Counted from the first letter of the stretch, positions 21,828 through 32,655 are shown. The stretch: 64,000 bases of DNA from Cystobasidiopsis lactophilus (GCA_001599975.1 BCIO01000005.1:62001-126000), one strand, 5' to 3'. The notes: a model not told the origin generated them from the sequence alone. Program-made: numbers and translations.

Positions 21828-22774
21828 TCAATTGAGGTTCCTGAAGAACTCGCCATAGCTTTGTTCCACATCAAATGCCATCTGCAAGAGCGTTTAAAGC
21901 AAGATCAGCTTCGGGCGAGCTGAAGATGGTGGGATCAACCTGCCTGCCTCGACTGCTCCTCCGAGATCTCCTCGGCGGCCTTCATTTGGTTCAAAGTAAT
22001 CAACCAGTGCACCAGCTTCGGCCGGCCCTCCCACTCGGACGACTTGCTGAACTTGGAGTAGCCAGACATGAGCTCAGTCAGGATAGGGTGCAGCTGGTCT
22101 TTGGCCCGCATCTTGAGCTTTAAGGCGTCCATGAGGGTGATGAAGTTCTGTTCGCCACCAGAAAGCGTTGAGCCAGCCAAGGGATGGCTAGACGAGGGAA
22201 GGACGAACCTGGGTAGTTTCCGCGATCCACTTGGCAGTCTCAACAGCGGGCTGGGCCGAATGCTCGACGGTAGCCGGCACGCCCGTCCTGAGACGATGAA
22301 CAGCGGCCGTGCAGTCCATCTGTGGGCGATGTTGTTGTCCCTTCAGACCCTGGTCGAAGGTGTCTGCAAGTGAAAGCGGGAACCCACCCGGTACTCAGAA
22401 ACGAAAGCTTCCAACGAAGGCACGTCCTCCGCCAGAAGTTTGAGCACCGTCTTGTACTGGGCCAGCAATCGCATGCACTCCGTAGCGTATCTGTCCCATT
22501 GCACCCATTTCAGCCAAGGAATTCGGCTGGTGTGGAGGACGAAAACGGACTGGTCTTGAGGGATCGCATCCCTGACATAGGCTCTTTCAAGATAGTCAAG
22601 CGAGACGATCAAGCTGAACAGGTTGGACAGCGTCTCTAGGCGGTCCCGGTCTGCATTGGTCGTGAACAGCCGGACTTCCTGTCCAGCCCAGCTTCCACAT
22701 TAGAGCGCACCCTCTAGAGTGGGTAAAGCCAGGAAACTGACCTCGTCCAAGTTGAAAGCGTGGAGGCCAGACAT
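21828..22774 (-). CDS. VPS28: VPS28, ESCRT-I subunit
   Basis: This ESCRT-I component sorts ubiquitinated membrane proteins into multivesicular endosomes and links ESCRT-I to ESCRT-II. The start at 22774 gives MSGLHAFNLDE. It continues EVRLFTTNADRDRLETLSNL and FSLIVSLDYLERAYVRDAIP for the N-terminal core, then CMRLLAQYKTVLKLLAEDVP. The C-terminal four-helix domain follows as NFITLMDALKLKMRAKDQLH, EWEGRPKLVHWLITLNQMKA and EISEEQSRQ. The last exon, MAFDVEQSYGEFFRNLN, ends at 21828. Joining it in frame requires a GC donor (GCAGGT; intron 21882-21943); a GT donor 4 nt further would hit a stop. Length and domains are those of a complete Vps28. Confidence 0.92.
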
Positions 22775-23301
22775 CGTGAGAACTCAAAGCGGGAAGAAGG
22801 GCAAAGATGGTGGGAGCAGGCCAAAGAGGTCGTCTCGCTCGCACGCCGAGCTTGGGCTTGGCTCAGTGCTGGGATGGCTTCAAAGGCTATGGAAATGCGA
22901 TTTGTTGAAGGATCAGATGTGTATTACAAGACGAGCCAGAGCCCGAGTCCAAATTGCCCAAACATCAACACATGGCATCTGCCCACCACCGCTTCCCCGG
23001 CCTCTCCCTCACAACCGGCATGGAGGACGCCCAGCTCTTGAAGTAGCCTAGAAGGTGGCCAACAAGTTCCATGAGCCAGAAAAGTGCAATTGAAAGGGAT
23101 TGGGTGTGGGTCAACGGATTGGAGGATTGCCAAGTTTGCCTTGCTGGGGCAATGGACCGGGCTAAGAGCTGGTCGACATGATTCTAGGGCGCGAGAGAGT
23201 GGTGTTGGTAGTTCGTCTGTGTGCCAACCATCATCGGTTAGCCCAAGACAATAGAAGGCTAAGGTAAAGAGCTGAGGCCCACCATCAAAATCCAGTTGGC
23301 C
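22775..23301. other. Intergenic between VPS28 and Tom6-like gene
   Basis: A 527-bp stretch, the VPS28 promoter by position. Open frames here are short and unconvincing, and no structure was noted. Confidence 0.4.
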
Positions 23302-23541
23302 TCATGCGATTAACGGCACCAAGGTCTGCCCAAAGTTGCGCAGGAAAGCGACGCCCAAAGCGAAGAAGCCGACCGACACCACTGTGCGCCGTATCCTTAA
23401 GTCATAAGCCATTCCGAGGCAAGGGCAAAGGCAGAACGCACTGAGTTGCGTGTTGGCCGCCCGAGCTGCCGGGTTGTCCCATTCGGCCGCTTTGATGCTC
23501 GACCAAGTCGACTGCTGCGTGCCCGTCACTCGCTTGACCAT
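23302..23541 (-). CDS. Small single-span protein, Tom6-like
   Basis: A two-exon mini-gene encodes about 60 residues. MVKRVTGTQQSTWSSIKAAE and ARAANTQL form a soluble N-tail. An intron GTGCGT...GCACAG is removed, and MVSVGFFALGVAFLRNFGQT plus LVPLIA form one C-terminal membrane span. The arrangement resembles Tom6 of the mitochondrial outer-membrane TOM complex, whose yeast C-terminus has a comparable FFVAGVAF...L.PQ text. The match rests on size, topology and a few residues only. Other tiny tail-anchored mitochondrial proteins (Tom5, Tom7) are alternatives. Confidence 0.5.
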   Translation of the reverse strand: MVKRVTGTQQSTWSSIKAAEWDNPAARAANTQLSAFCLCPCLGMAYDLRIRRTVVSVGFFALGVAFLRNFGQTLVPLIA

Positions 23542-23906
23542 TGCTGAAGCTGGATGTCCAAGTCCAAGAGAGGCTCGCAAAATTTCAGAGGGGAGGGATG
23601 TCGGCGACGTCCGGTTTGCCACCGGGACATCCGATAGGCGGGCGAAAGGGTTTGAGAGCCTCTCGAGCTGCAGCGACGACCTCGAATCCTTCAGGAGTCC
23701 ACTGTACCTGCTCAGAGAGGCCTTCTCCTAGTCGCGAAGCCGCGCCTGACCCGCTCTGTGCACCTTGAACGCGCCACTGTCCTCGCAGACTCTTTCGTGG
23801 CCAAGTGTATCTTTTGGACGCCGCGACGCTCCGAATAAGGTAGTTTGATGCTCGCACATTCATGAATTGAAGTCTGAGAGCAATCAAGGACAACCAGGCC
23901 CCAAGA
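23542..23906. promoter_or_regulatory. Divergent promoter between Tom6-like and F-box genes
   Basis: A 365-bp gap between oppositely oriented starts. A 92-codon minus-strand frame (MNVRASNYLIRSVAASKRYT start, about 23585-23860) lies inside it and could be an extra upstream exon, but nothing ties it to the downstream gene. Confidence 0.35.
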
Positions 23907-24659
23907 ATGCTGCTCACCGACCTCCCGATAGAAATCCTTTCCGAAATCGGCTCCTACCTCACAGGACCGCAGCTCACTCTGTGCTACGATGCGGCCTCCG
24001 CTCTCGGCCGCCTGGTCCTCTGCTGCGCCTGGCTGGGTCCGGTGGATGATATGGCTACAGCCCGATCATGTCGTAGACTGTACGAAGCTTTCATGCCTTC
24101 TCTCTGGCTTCGCCTGTCGGTTCAACTACGGCACCTCGGCCATTTGCCTTACAGCGATCATATGTCCCACACTCAGCACCGACCTCAAAGCTTCGAAATT
24201 GCATCCCGCATCATGCCTTTGGTGCTCGCTCGTCTTAGGCGACCCCTGCAGCACGTTCGCATCCTGCGCTTCTGCCTCCAGCGGACGCAAATCGATCGAG
24301 TAACCAACGATGTCTTCTCGGACGCCAGCGACTTGATCTCCGCCCTTCCTTCCGCCAATATTGAACCTTTGATCGACTTGAATGTTTACCTCGCGGATGA
24401 CTTTTGGAGTCCGACTTTCGAAAGCCTGCTACCAAACGATAACTGGTGGTCAGAAAGAGTGACACTCCTGAGCTTTGACTGGATGAAGCAATTCCAACAG
24501 CCCGTCTCCCTCGACCGCTTCACCCGCTTGCAAAAGGTGGTGGCGACGTCAAGCTGGCTCACATTGATCCTCGGAGGCCGCCAGTATCACGCAAGATATG
24601 CAAATCCTGTCGAGTGGCGGGTGCAAGACGGCCGACTGGTCGAGGTTCCGCGGAGCTAG
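23907..24659 (+). CDS. F-box domain protein
   Basis: An intronless frame of 250 residues opens with MLLTDLPIEILSEIGSYLTG, a standard F-box start (LPxEIL..I..YL), followed by QLTLCYDAASALGRLVLCC and ATARSCRRLYEAFMPSLWLR. F-box proteins bind Skp1 and bring substrates to SCF ubiquitin ligases. The remainder has Leu-rich helical text such as LQHVRILRFCLQRTQIDRVT but no recognised substrate-binding repeat. The start is well defined because the F-box begins at residue 4. Confidence 0.75.
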   Translation: MLLTDLPIEILSEIGSYLTGPQLTLCYDAASALGRLVLCCAWLGPVDDMATARSCRRLYEAFMPSLWLRLSVQLRHLGHLPYSDHMSHTQHRPQSFEIASRIMPLVLARLRRPLQHVRILRFCLQRTQIDRVTNDVFSDASDLISALPSANIEPLIDLNVYLADDFWSPTFESLLPNDNWWSERVTLLSFDWMKQFQQPVSLDRFTRLQKVVATSSWLTLILGGRQYHARYANPVEWRVQDGRLVEVPRS

Positions 24660-25035
24660 GATGTGCCACCTCCCGATCGTCGACTACGCTCAAACAATGC
24701 TCCTACACCAACCGCCCCATCGATATCTTCCTTAACACTCGCAACTTACGAGATGTCAAGCAAACGAACACCGAACACAAAGACGGTGGCGACCCAAGTG
24801 CACCGCCTCCTCCGTCCAGCCTGTCCGAACGGTGACCACCTTCCCGCCGCTGTACACTGATACATGCAGTGCCCTCCAGACTTCCTTTTACGAACCATTT
24901 AATTCTTTCTTTCCCGTTCACCGCACTCTCCTCTCTCTTGTCGAGGGATACAATCCGCTTTCAAAAGTCTTCAGCTCAACTCCAACCCCTCCAGCGCTCT
25001 TTCCCAACTCCAGCTCCTAAAGACCTGCCACCAAA
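24660..25035. other. Intergenic between F-box and membrane-protein genes
   Basis: Pyrimidine-rich leader sequence lies just upstream of 25036 (runs of CTCTC and TTCTTTCTTT), typical of fungal core promoters. No coding signal is seen. Confidence 0.4.
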
Positions 25036-26266
25036 ATGAACACCGGCCGAGGAATGCACGTCATGTTCGCTTGGTTCTGCGCTGGTGCCGTCGGCCTCGC
25101 ATGCGCCTTGGAGGTCATTCGCTTCTGGCAAGAAGTCACCCGCTTAAACGACCGCTACCATGCGTTCGTCAAAGGCGAGCTGTCGTCTTACGATGCGTAG
25201 GTTCCGCCCTCCGCTGGTGAGGCAAGAAGCCTGAGACTGGAAGAAACAGGACGTATACTTCCGGGTGTCTGTTCTTACCTTCGACGGATGTGGCGAGTCT
25301 TGCTCTGCCTTATCAGATCTTGGTAAATCATGCTGATGCATCTCTCACAGCCATTACATCGTGAGTGTCACTCGCCCCCTGATTCCACTGCAAGCAGCAT
25401 CTGAAGTAGGATCGCACCACAGCGGCCGCGGTGGCTTTCACTCCTTGGTGGCGCCTGATGAACGCCATCTTCCTCTTCCTCTTCTTCATCGTCGAAATCC
25501 CAAACTTCAAGTATCCGACTTATGCTTGGGGCCCTTGGTTTCTGTACGCCACTCCCTCGTCTCTCACCGACTTGCCTTTTTCTGACTCTAGTCCTTATGG
25601 CGCCACTTACAGGCTGTTCAATCGAGATGTCTCGATCTGGTACATGGGCCTCATCGAGTTCTGGATCGCTCTGTCTTGGCTGGGCTCGCTCATCGTCTTC
25701 GTATGTGTGAATCCCCTCCTAGCCCTTTCACGCGGTGCCTAAATCAAGTCGTTTTCGTACAGCCACTCGGACCTGATTTGGGCGTCAACGAGGATTCTGT
25801 AAGCGCTCCCATCGTCTTCAGGCATTTGCCGTCCGCCAAAGGCCGCAAATCTTAAACTACGTGTTCTACAGTTAACCTGGGCTCGCTACGTCGGTGCCTG
25901 GCTGCTTTTAGGCGCTGGGTTCTTCAACATCTTCTTTGGCGTCATATACGGCCCTCGCATCCGGATTCTCCGCGGCCAAGCCTTCCCTCGCTTTGGCGCG
26001 CCAGCTGCTGCTCCTGGTTTGAAGATCAAGATGATTTGGCCTTCGATGAGGGGGCAGATCATGGCTGTTTCTGGCGGCGGCTTCGGCGTGAGTGGCCGTC
26101 TCTTGTGTCATTTGAAGCAAGAAGCTGAGCCAGGTTGGGTGGCGATGACAGCCAATCACGGCCGCGATTGCAGAAATGGACTACGCAGTCTCCATGCTCT
26201 AAGCCCACTTTGACAATCAGAGAAGCAAGAGTCAGTGCGGTGGCAAACTCGTCAAAACCGATCTAG
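25036..26266 (+). CDS. Multi-span membrane protein of unknown function
   Basis: I do not recognise the family. The start at 25036 gives MNTGRGMHVMFAWFCAGAVG with an immediate first hydrophobic span. Later spans are MNAIFLFLFFIVEIP, YMGLIEFWIALSWLGSLIVF and YVGAWLLLGAGFFNIFFGVI, giving four to five segments with short loops (NRDVSIW, GPRIRILRGQAFPRFG). At least five short introns are evident, and splicing at GTACGC...CTCTAG restores WGPWFLPYGATYRLFNRD. After GGGFG a GTGAGT donor at about 26089 joins a last exon ending at 26266; read-through would end at 26213. Short polar ends suggest an ER or plasma-membrane protein. Confidence 0.6.
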
Positions 26267-26484
26267 CCGAGGACGACCGAGAGACGGACGAGGGATCGCT
26301 TTGCTCTCGAGGGCCTCTCTCGCAAAGGGCGCCGTTGCTATCGCCACCAAAATGTTGAAACATAGAGTTGTGGCAAACAAATTAACCGGAAGCCCCGCGA
26401 GTGCCAGCAGGTCACACCACCTGCAAGGTCGCGCCGTCATGAGAGCGGCACAAACTTCTTTCGCCCACAGCGACCTCAATAGTA

Positions 26485-27412
26485 ATGATTCCAGCTCGTC
26501 AAGGTTTCTCAAAAGCTGCTTCGCTCTCCAAAGCCTGGCAGAGGTCAGCCCTCGCAGCCTCGACGCCAGCGCTGAGGTCGACCTCGTTCTCCACGTCGAG
26601 CCGAACTTCCGACTCGTTGGTCGCCAAATCTGCTGCTGCTGCCGGCTCGAAGTCTTGGAGCAACAGCAACAAGGGCAAAGCGTCCTTGTTCGCACTAGCC
26701 CTCTCAGCCGGCCTGCTCTGGGGCTCGGCGTTCGCTGTCGCCAGTGCGGAAGAGCCTTCTGGCGGTCCCATCTTTTCCGCCGACGAAGTCGAGGTGGGCT
26801 TCTGTGCTCCCTGCTACTTTCTAGAAGCCAGTTTTTGACCGCTTGTGTCCGATCAGGTCATTTGCGTGATTGGGCCGCCGTAAGTGCTCGAATTCACCAA
26901 CGCAAGGCTTGGAGTGCCCAAACTCAAGCGCGCTTGCCAACAGCCTGTGCGGTAAAGCGACACAAACCCTCAGGATTGCCAAGAGGTTTGATGCTCTCGC
27001 CTTGGGTCCGGAAGATGTGAGCCGCTCGACGAGCCCTTTTTGTTCGAGAAACTTAAAAGGGCGCTGGCACCGGGCAATGTAGGACTTTTTCGCCGAAATC
27101 TCGACGCACCAGACCATCTCCTCAAAGGGCAAGGAGCGGCTGCGCGTGGTGATCAACTCGTTTCCCAAGACGCTCGGCGAGGCGCAGTGGTTCGAGGAGG
27201 AGATCGCACCCATCACCGCCATCGTGTACGTCGACCTGCCGGCCGAGAAGGCCAACAAGCGCACCATCGAGCGTGCCTTTTCTGCTGTCAACAGCGGCCA
27301 CAAGCTGTTCGGCAGGGAGACGGCTTCGTTGATCGAGGCCTTCAGGTCCAAGGGCAACATTTTGGAGATTGACGGTGCCCAGTCTCTAGAGGCCACTTGG
27401 AAACAAATGTGA
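26485..27412 (+). CDS. Degenerate UMP/CMP-kinase-like (URA6-like) protein with mitochondrial-type N-terminus
   Basis: The N-terminus (MIPARQGFSKAASLSKAWQR, then Ser/Ala/Arg-rich) looks like a mitochondrial presequence. It is followed by a hydrophobic span (ASLFALALSAGLLWGSAF). The kinase region starts EVICVIGPP and, across an intron, continues LCGKATQTLRIAKRF, aligning with the P-loop GPPGSGKGTQ but with Gly replaced at two positions. After another intron comes RLRVVINSFPKTLGEAQWFE, equivalent to the IDGFPR block of UMP kinases but with Asn-Ser for Asp-Gly and Lys for the catalytic Arg. IVYVDLPAEKANKR and SKGNILEIDG complete the core, ending at 27412. The SAGDLLR nucleotide-binding block is missing. 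I infer a pseudoenzyme or mis-spliced relic of a Ura6 paralogue. Confidence 0.6.
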
Positions 27413-27684
27413 GTTGCACTGTCTTACAGAAACTACCAACAAGCCTCTGAAGGCGATGGGCGCTCCTACAGTGAGGCAAAAGTCGACCAAGCGCTTCAGC
27501 TGAATGCGTCCAAAAAACTATAGTGAATGATTAAAAGATTAAACTTCTCATCAAAATGGGTCATAGCCTTGCATTCCTATGTCTAAAGAGCCGACCACAA
27601 CCCATCCGCGAGACCCGAACGATCGCCACGCCGTCCTGCGGCCCGCTTGATCTTAATTCACCACTTCCTGGCATTACGTCAACG

Positions 27685-28542
27685 ATGTCCAAGTACGAAT
27701 TGTGAGGCGCTGCTTGGCCCTTTGAGAGCGGATCTGAGGTGTCAACGCAGGACGCATTTGCTGTCCCATGTTAAAGGAGAGCAGTCGGCGCCCTTTCCCA
27801 AGCCATCGTTCGATGCCGGCGTGGAGCTCGTGGAGCTCGCTGAAACCGAGTGGGCTGCCTGAATTCTGCTCAGATCCTCAGACTAGCTCAACAGAGAGTG
27901 TAGAGATTGGATGGTGTCGGCGCAGTACGCCATCCGCGACGTCGAGCGGTCCGAAGGCGTTGGGCAATTTTCGCTCTTGATCATCGACCGTAAGTCTGCC
28001 TTTGCTTTCGTCCTAAGTCTACTGACGATCTGCGCCAACAGGTGACCTAATACGACCGACAAAGTTCCAAGAAGCCATTGCCAGAGCGGAGCCCGAGCTG
28101 GTCAACTTGGCAGGAGAGCTATTCGATGAGGATGGAGCCTTCACAGAGGACGCCCTATCGACCGCTTCTCCAACTCTTTACCCAAAGGAAATGGAGGCGC
28201 TTCAAGAGGGACCCATCGTTTTGCTTCAGAAACTCGCTGTCCCCGACGACGCAGACCGGCCCGACTTTTACAACTGGTTGTTCGGCGAGATCTTCGAGCT
28301 GCCGGCAATGTCCCGCGCCTTTGTCTCCAACGAGCTCGAGAGGGGACGCTCCAATGCGGCCATGGCGAGCAGCGCTGAACCGTCCAATTTTTTTCTGCTC
28401 GACACCACGGTGAAAGCCGACAGCCTCGAGGTTTGCTTGTTGCTTTGTGATGGATTTGCTTCTTTGCTTAGCGACTGTTCTGCAGGGAATCGTTTCAATA
28501 GGGCACGGGAGTTTGCGAGTTGTGTTTCGGCAGTCCGAATAG
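27685..28542 (+). CDS. Conserved-looking hypothetical protein
   Basis: Four or five exons join in frame but match no family I know. MSKYEL is followed, after GTGAGG...ACGCAG, by THLLSHVKGEQSAPFPKPSF and ELVELAETE. Then come DWMVSAQYAIRDVERSEGVG and, after GTAAGT...AACAG, DLIRPTKFQEAIARAEPELV, LYPKEMEALQEGPIVLLQKL and DFYNWLFGEIFELPAMSRAF. The final exon, read after the GTTTGC...CTGCAG intron, ends VSIGHGSLRVVFRQSE at 28542. It would be about 210 residues, soluble and acidic with helical text. It is convergent with the 2OG oxygenase, with only 52 bp between stops. Confidence 0.5.
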
Positions 28543-28594
28543 AACACTCATTATCATCTAGCATTAGCATAGTCCGCAGACAGGCCGCCATGGA

Positions 28595-29952
28595 TTATTT
28601 CGCTTCCACGCGTCCCACATAACTCGCGTTGAGACGGGCATGCAGGTGCTCTAGCGCCGTCAGCTTCCTGTCCGCATCGATCCCCTTGCCCTCCATTCGC
28701 TTGACACCCGCTGATGGGCCGTGTTCATCTTTGGCCTTTTTACTAAGCTGGGAAAGCGCACCTTCTGATACACTGTCCGAGTCAACGACTGCTTCCAACA
28801 GGGCTTCTGGGTTGGGCTGCGAGAAGAAGGCGATCGAATAGCGATCTCCTTTGGCCTGTGGGCTCGAGACGACTCGGTGCACAGTGGACTGCAGGGCTGT
28901 ATGAGCTTCGAAGTTCAGTTCTTAGTAGATCATTGTAGATCACCCGGTATTTAGATCGCGTCCAGAATCTGCCCATACTTGAGCAGAGGTCAAACATGGG
29001 CGCGAAGATACATACTCGAGGGCGTCACCGATGTTCACAAGCACCCCGGGCTGTAGCGCAACATCTTCAAAGGCATCGTTGTCCCCAATCGCAGCTGTAG
29101 GTGGCAAGACTTGCAAACCCGCGCTGCCTTCTCCCGGATCGATGAACAGCAGCGTCAAAGTCCCGTCTGCAACACGATCTACTGAGCCAGTAGCTTTCGG
29201 GTATAAGCACTACTCACAGTCTGAATGCGCTCCTGCGCGAATGTGTGCGGGTGAAGGCGGGTATCGAAGGAGCCGCAAGATGGACACATTGTCTTTAGCC
29301 GCGAACGTGTGATTGCCGGCGAAGAATTTCGGCGACAGATGCAGCGCGCATGCAAACGCCTCCAACAGTTTCAGACAGACGTTGTGACAGTCCTGTGGGC
29401 CACATAGCTGCATAAGCCTGCGTGGCGTTCTGAAGGCTTGGGCGAACGCCACCTTTTGGAATTGACAGATGGTTGCAACATGCTCTGCTAACACTGCTGG
29501 GAGAGGCTGCGTGGGCTCGCCATTCCAAAACATGCCAAGGTTGAACACTCTGATGGCCAAAAGTTCAGCGCTCCTCGCCACTGCTCTTCGAGGCAAAAGG
29601 TTGAAGCTAACTCTTTTGGATCCCCTTTGTCTGTGGGGTCGAGCGCTTCTTGCCCTATCCTTGCATATCCCTTGTTCGCAGTCTGAAGTCGTAACAAGCC
29701 GATTAGGCGATGGGCGCCTCAGGAGGCTCGGCGCAGCTTGGCACTGACCGTAATCGCGCATCGCTCCTTGTCCTCCATCGGCGTCTCCAGGAACAGTTTC
29801 TTGCTCAAATCAAACATAGAAGCAGCAGCAGCCTCCAGTCCGGTGTTGGAAAGGTACAAGAAGCCAAGGCCGACTGCTGCCGCGTCGAGCTGGGTGGCCA
29901 AATCTTGCTCGCCCAGAGCCGCCAAATCAATCAACGGGATGCTGGCGGCCAT
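28595..29952 (-). CDS. 2-oxoglutarate/Fe(II) oxygenase, isopenicillin-N-synthase-like
   Basis: The start at 29952 gives MAASIPLIDLAALGEQDLAT, the DIOX_N opening with I-P-x-I-D. The helix VGLGFLYLSNTGLEAAAASM and KLFLETPMEDKERCAI follow. NKGYARIGQEALDP matches the family's GY.x.G.E motif. The jelly-roll core has LRYPPSPAHIRAGAHSDCE with the metal-binding His-x-Asp, then TLLFIDPGEGSAGLQVL and GVLVNIGDALEY. The third ligand His sits in STVHRVVSSPQAKGDRYSIA, with the 2-oxoglutarate-binding Arg-x-Ser (RYS). The stop is at 28595. The length (about 350 residues) and all four key residues indicate an active enzyme. The substrate is unknown; fungal members hydroxylate secondary metabolites, flavonoid-like compounds or thymine. 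Confidence 0.85.
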
Positions 29953-30489
29953 GTCTTCTCGTCAAGAATGCCCTTGATCTCTCAAAAAGTGTCGAGAGAC
30001 TGCCTTTACAACGAAAAGTGTGGATGTCGCTCTCCAAGTCCTGCTGCTGTCACGGTGTCGTCTTCAACGAAAATTTGGTGGCTGCCATCTGTTATCCTGC
30101 ATTGCTTCCAATACATGCTCTCGAACCACGAGACAACGCGTCGTCTTAGATATCCTGTCTTATCGTCTTAAAGACTGGGCCTGCTCCAACTCGTCTCGGT
30201 GCGCTTGTTTTGAAGTCCGCCTTGTATCTCCCTGGTTCCCCTGATTTCCGAACCGTGGATTGCTCTCCACATGCCCGCAAAGGCTCTTGGAAATCAAAAG
30301 AGCAATGCAGCCTGCCTGGGAATCATACGCGCGCTTATCGAGGAACACAGGCACGCTATCGGGGAGCGGGGCGTGAGGGATCACCTGCCGCCGCGAACCT
30401 GCGTTTGTGCAGCTTCCACCACACCCGTTCTTGTGCTTCGTACAGATACCTCGGTCTGTGAATACAACATTCGCTGTACAAAGAGCAGG

Positions 30490-32655
30490 ATGGTCGAGGA
30501 GAAAAAGGGCTACACCGATGCGGAGAAGGCGCCGCATGCCGTTTCTCAAGTGGTGTCGAGAGAATCGGGACGAGCGTCGGTATTGGCCGGTGACAGAGAG
30601 ATTGAAGAGCTGAGGGCCTTGGGATACTCGCAAGAGCTGAAGCGCAACCGATCTCTGTTCACGTTGCTTTTCCAATCGCTGGCCAGTGAGTGCTTGGTTG
30701 ATTCCTGTGCGGAACCGGTGCCAATCTTTGCTACTCAGTTGCTGCCATCCCTTATGGTGAAGGAGGTCCTCTTATCAGCGCCATCTACGGCGGAGGTCAA
30801 CTGTAAGCCTTTCACGGGAAGCTCTTGCTCGTCGATGTTGATCTCCGGGACAGCTCGATCTTCCTCGGCTGGATCCTTATTCTCATTCTCGACGAGTGCA
30901 TCGCTCTCAGTATTGCCGAGATTGCCTCTCGCTACCCTACATCGGCTGGTCCTGTGCGTGCCCGTTGTGTCTTTCCCTTGCTTGCATAACGCTGACAAGT
31001 CGCTTCAGTACTACTGGGCGTTCCAAATGGTGCCGGAAAAGCATCGTGTTCTGTTCGTTATATATTCAGAACCATCGCGGCGAAGCAAGTGCTTATCCTC
31101 AGCCGCATCACGCAGGCTGTCATATGTTGTTGGCTGGATCTGGCTCATTGGTAACTGGACTATCACTCTTTCGGTATGTTCTTTGAGCGTTCAAATGACC
31201 GTTGCTGATCACATTATGCTTCAAGGTCAACTTCGGCTTTGCCAGGCAAGTCGATCGACTCATTCTGGCTTGACTTGCACTTACCTTTGGCCTCCTCACA
31301 GCTTGGTCTCCGCCTTGATCTCGATGTTTCACCCTGATTTCGTTGCTGAGGCCTGGCAGCTGCTGGTGCGTCCGATTCTGACGCCGCTTTTGGCGTGCAG
31401 CTGACCCACATTCCGATTAGCTCATCTTCTACGCCATCACTCTGCTCACGTTGGTGATTGCTGTCTTTGCTAACGATCATTTGCCGCTGGTGGACACCAT
31501 TTGCGCCGCCTTCACCCTGGCCGCCATTCTCATCATCTGCGTGTGCTTATCAGCTAAGGCAGACGTCGGAAGGCACAGCGCAGCGTATGCATTGGGGCAC
31601 TACGACAAGTCTCTCAGCGGTTGGGGAGGTTTTACCTTTTTTAGTGCGTGCTCTCGACGCCACAGACGCCACTTTTACTGATGCAACAGAGTAGTCGGCC
31701 TGCTTCCTGCTGCTTACACCTTCTCTGCCATCGGAATGATCTCAAGCATGGCTGAAGAGTGCGCCGAGCCCAAGACCAAGCTTCCGTGGGCCATCTCGCT
31801 CTGCGTTCCTGTTGGCGGCATTGCCGGCCTCTTCTTCGTCATCCCCATCTGCGCAACTCTTCCTCCTCTGGAAGACTTGATCCTCGCACCTGCCGGTCAA
31901 GCTTTGCCTTATATCTTCCAACTCGTCATGGGCTCCAAGGGCGGTGGATTGGGCCTCACCTTCTTGGGTATGCCCACCTCCCTCACTGCTCCTATCTTAT
32001 TTAAGCGTCTGCACAGTCCTGGTCGTCACCCTTTTCTGCGCCATCTCGATCACTGTGGCGGCTTCTCGCACGACCTGGGCTTTTGCTCGCGACCACGCCA
32101 TTCCCGGCTCCAAGTGGTTTGGCACGATTAACCGCGGCCTCGGCGTTCCACTCTGGGCTTTGATTTTGGTCACCGTTGTCCAAATGCTCCTCGGACTCAT
32201 TGTGCTTGGCTCCACCACGGCTTTCAACGCTTTCGTCTCGGTCGGCGTCATTGCGCTCGAAGTTTCCTACGCCATCCCCATCGGCATCTCCTTCTTCCAA
32301 GGCCGCAGGGCTGTTTCGTCCGCCGAGTTCTACCTGGGCAAGTTTGGGGCCGCTGCCAATGTCGTTGCTTTGTGCTGGGTGCGCTCTCTTGCTTGGTGAC
32401 TGTTGGAAGTCTGACTGATGACTACACCAGATCGCTTTCCTCTGCGTTCTCTTCTCAATGCCGACTACTCTCCCCACCTCCCTCGTCTTCATGAACTGGG
32501 CGTCGGTCGTCTTGGTCGGCTTTTTGTGCCTCAGCACCATCTGGTACATCGTGTATGCACGAAAAGGTGCGTTGCTTGAAGTTTTGTTTCGACGATCAAA
32601 GCTAAGGCTGAGAGCAGTCTACGTGGGGCCGCCCGAGTCGGATGCCGTACTTTAG
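30490..32655 (+). CDS. APC-superfamily amino acid permease (GABA/choline permease type), copy 2
   Basis: This carrier is of the same subfamily as the genes at 2.0 and 60.6 kb. The ATG at 30490 opens MVEEKKGYTDAEKAP; the signature ELRALGYSQELKRNRSLFTL follows, then SIAEIASRYPTSAGP with YYWAFQMVPEKH in the TM2-TM3 region. Middle exons give AEECAEPKTKLPWAISLCVP, the conserved TM6-region motif. Later text is AASRTTWAFARDHAIPGSKW, LGSTTAFNAFVSVGVIALEV, SYAIPIGISFFQGRR and FMNWASVVLVGFLCLSTIWY. The last intron (GTGCGT...GAGCAG) joins VYVGPPESDAVL, parallel to TYKGPPPFKAH of the first copy. About 12 spans are expected. The substrate is not determinable. Confidence 0.82.

Noticed and set aside
21842-21874. 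Start of the WD40 gene at MWNKAMASSSGT
   Set aside because: This sequence is the last exon of VPS28 read in another frame; a start downstream at 21704 avoids the overlap.
23585-23860. Minus-strand 92-codon frame with a mitochondrial-leader-like start
   Set aside because: It fills a divergent promoter, cannot be joined to the Tom6-like gene in frame, and has no recognisable domain.
26252-26695. Minus-strand 147-codon frame
   Set aside because: It is a shadow of the mitochondrial-type leader of the UMP-kinase-like gene on the plus strand.
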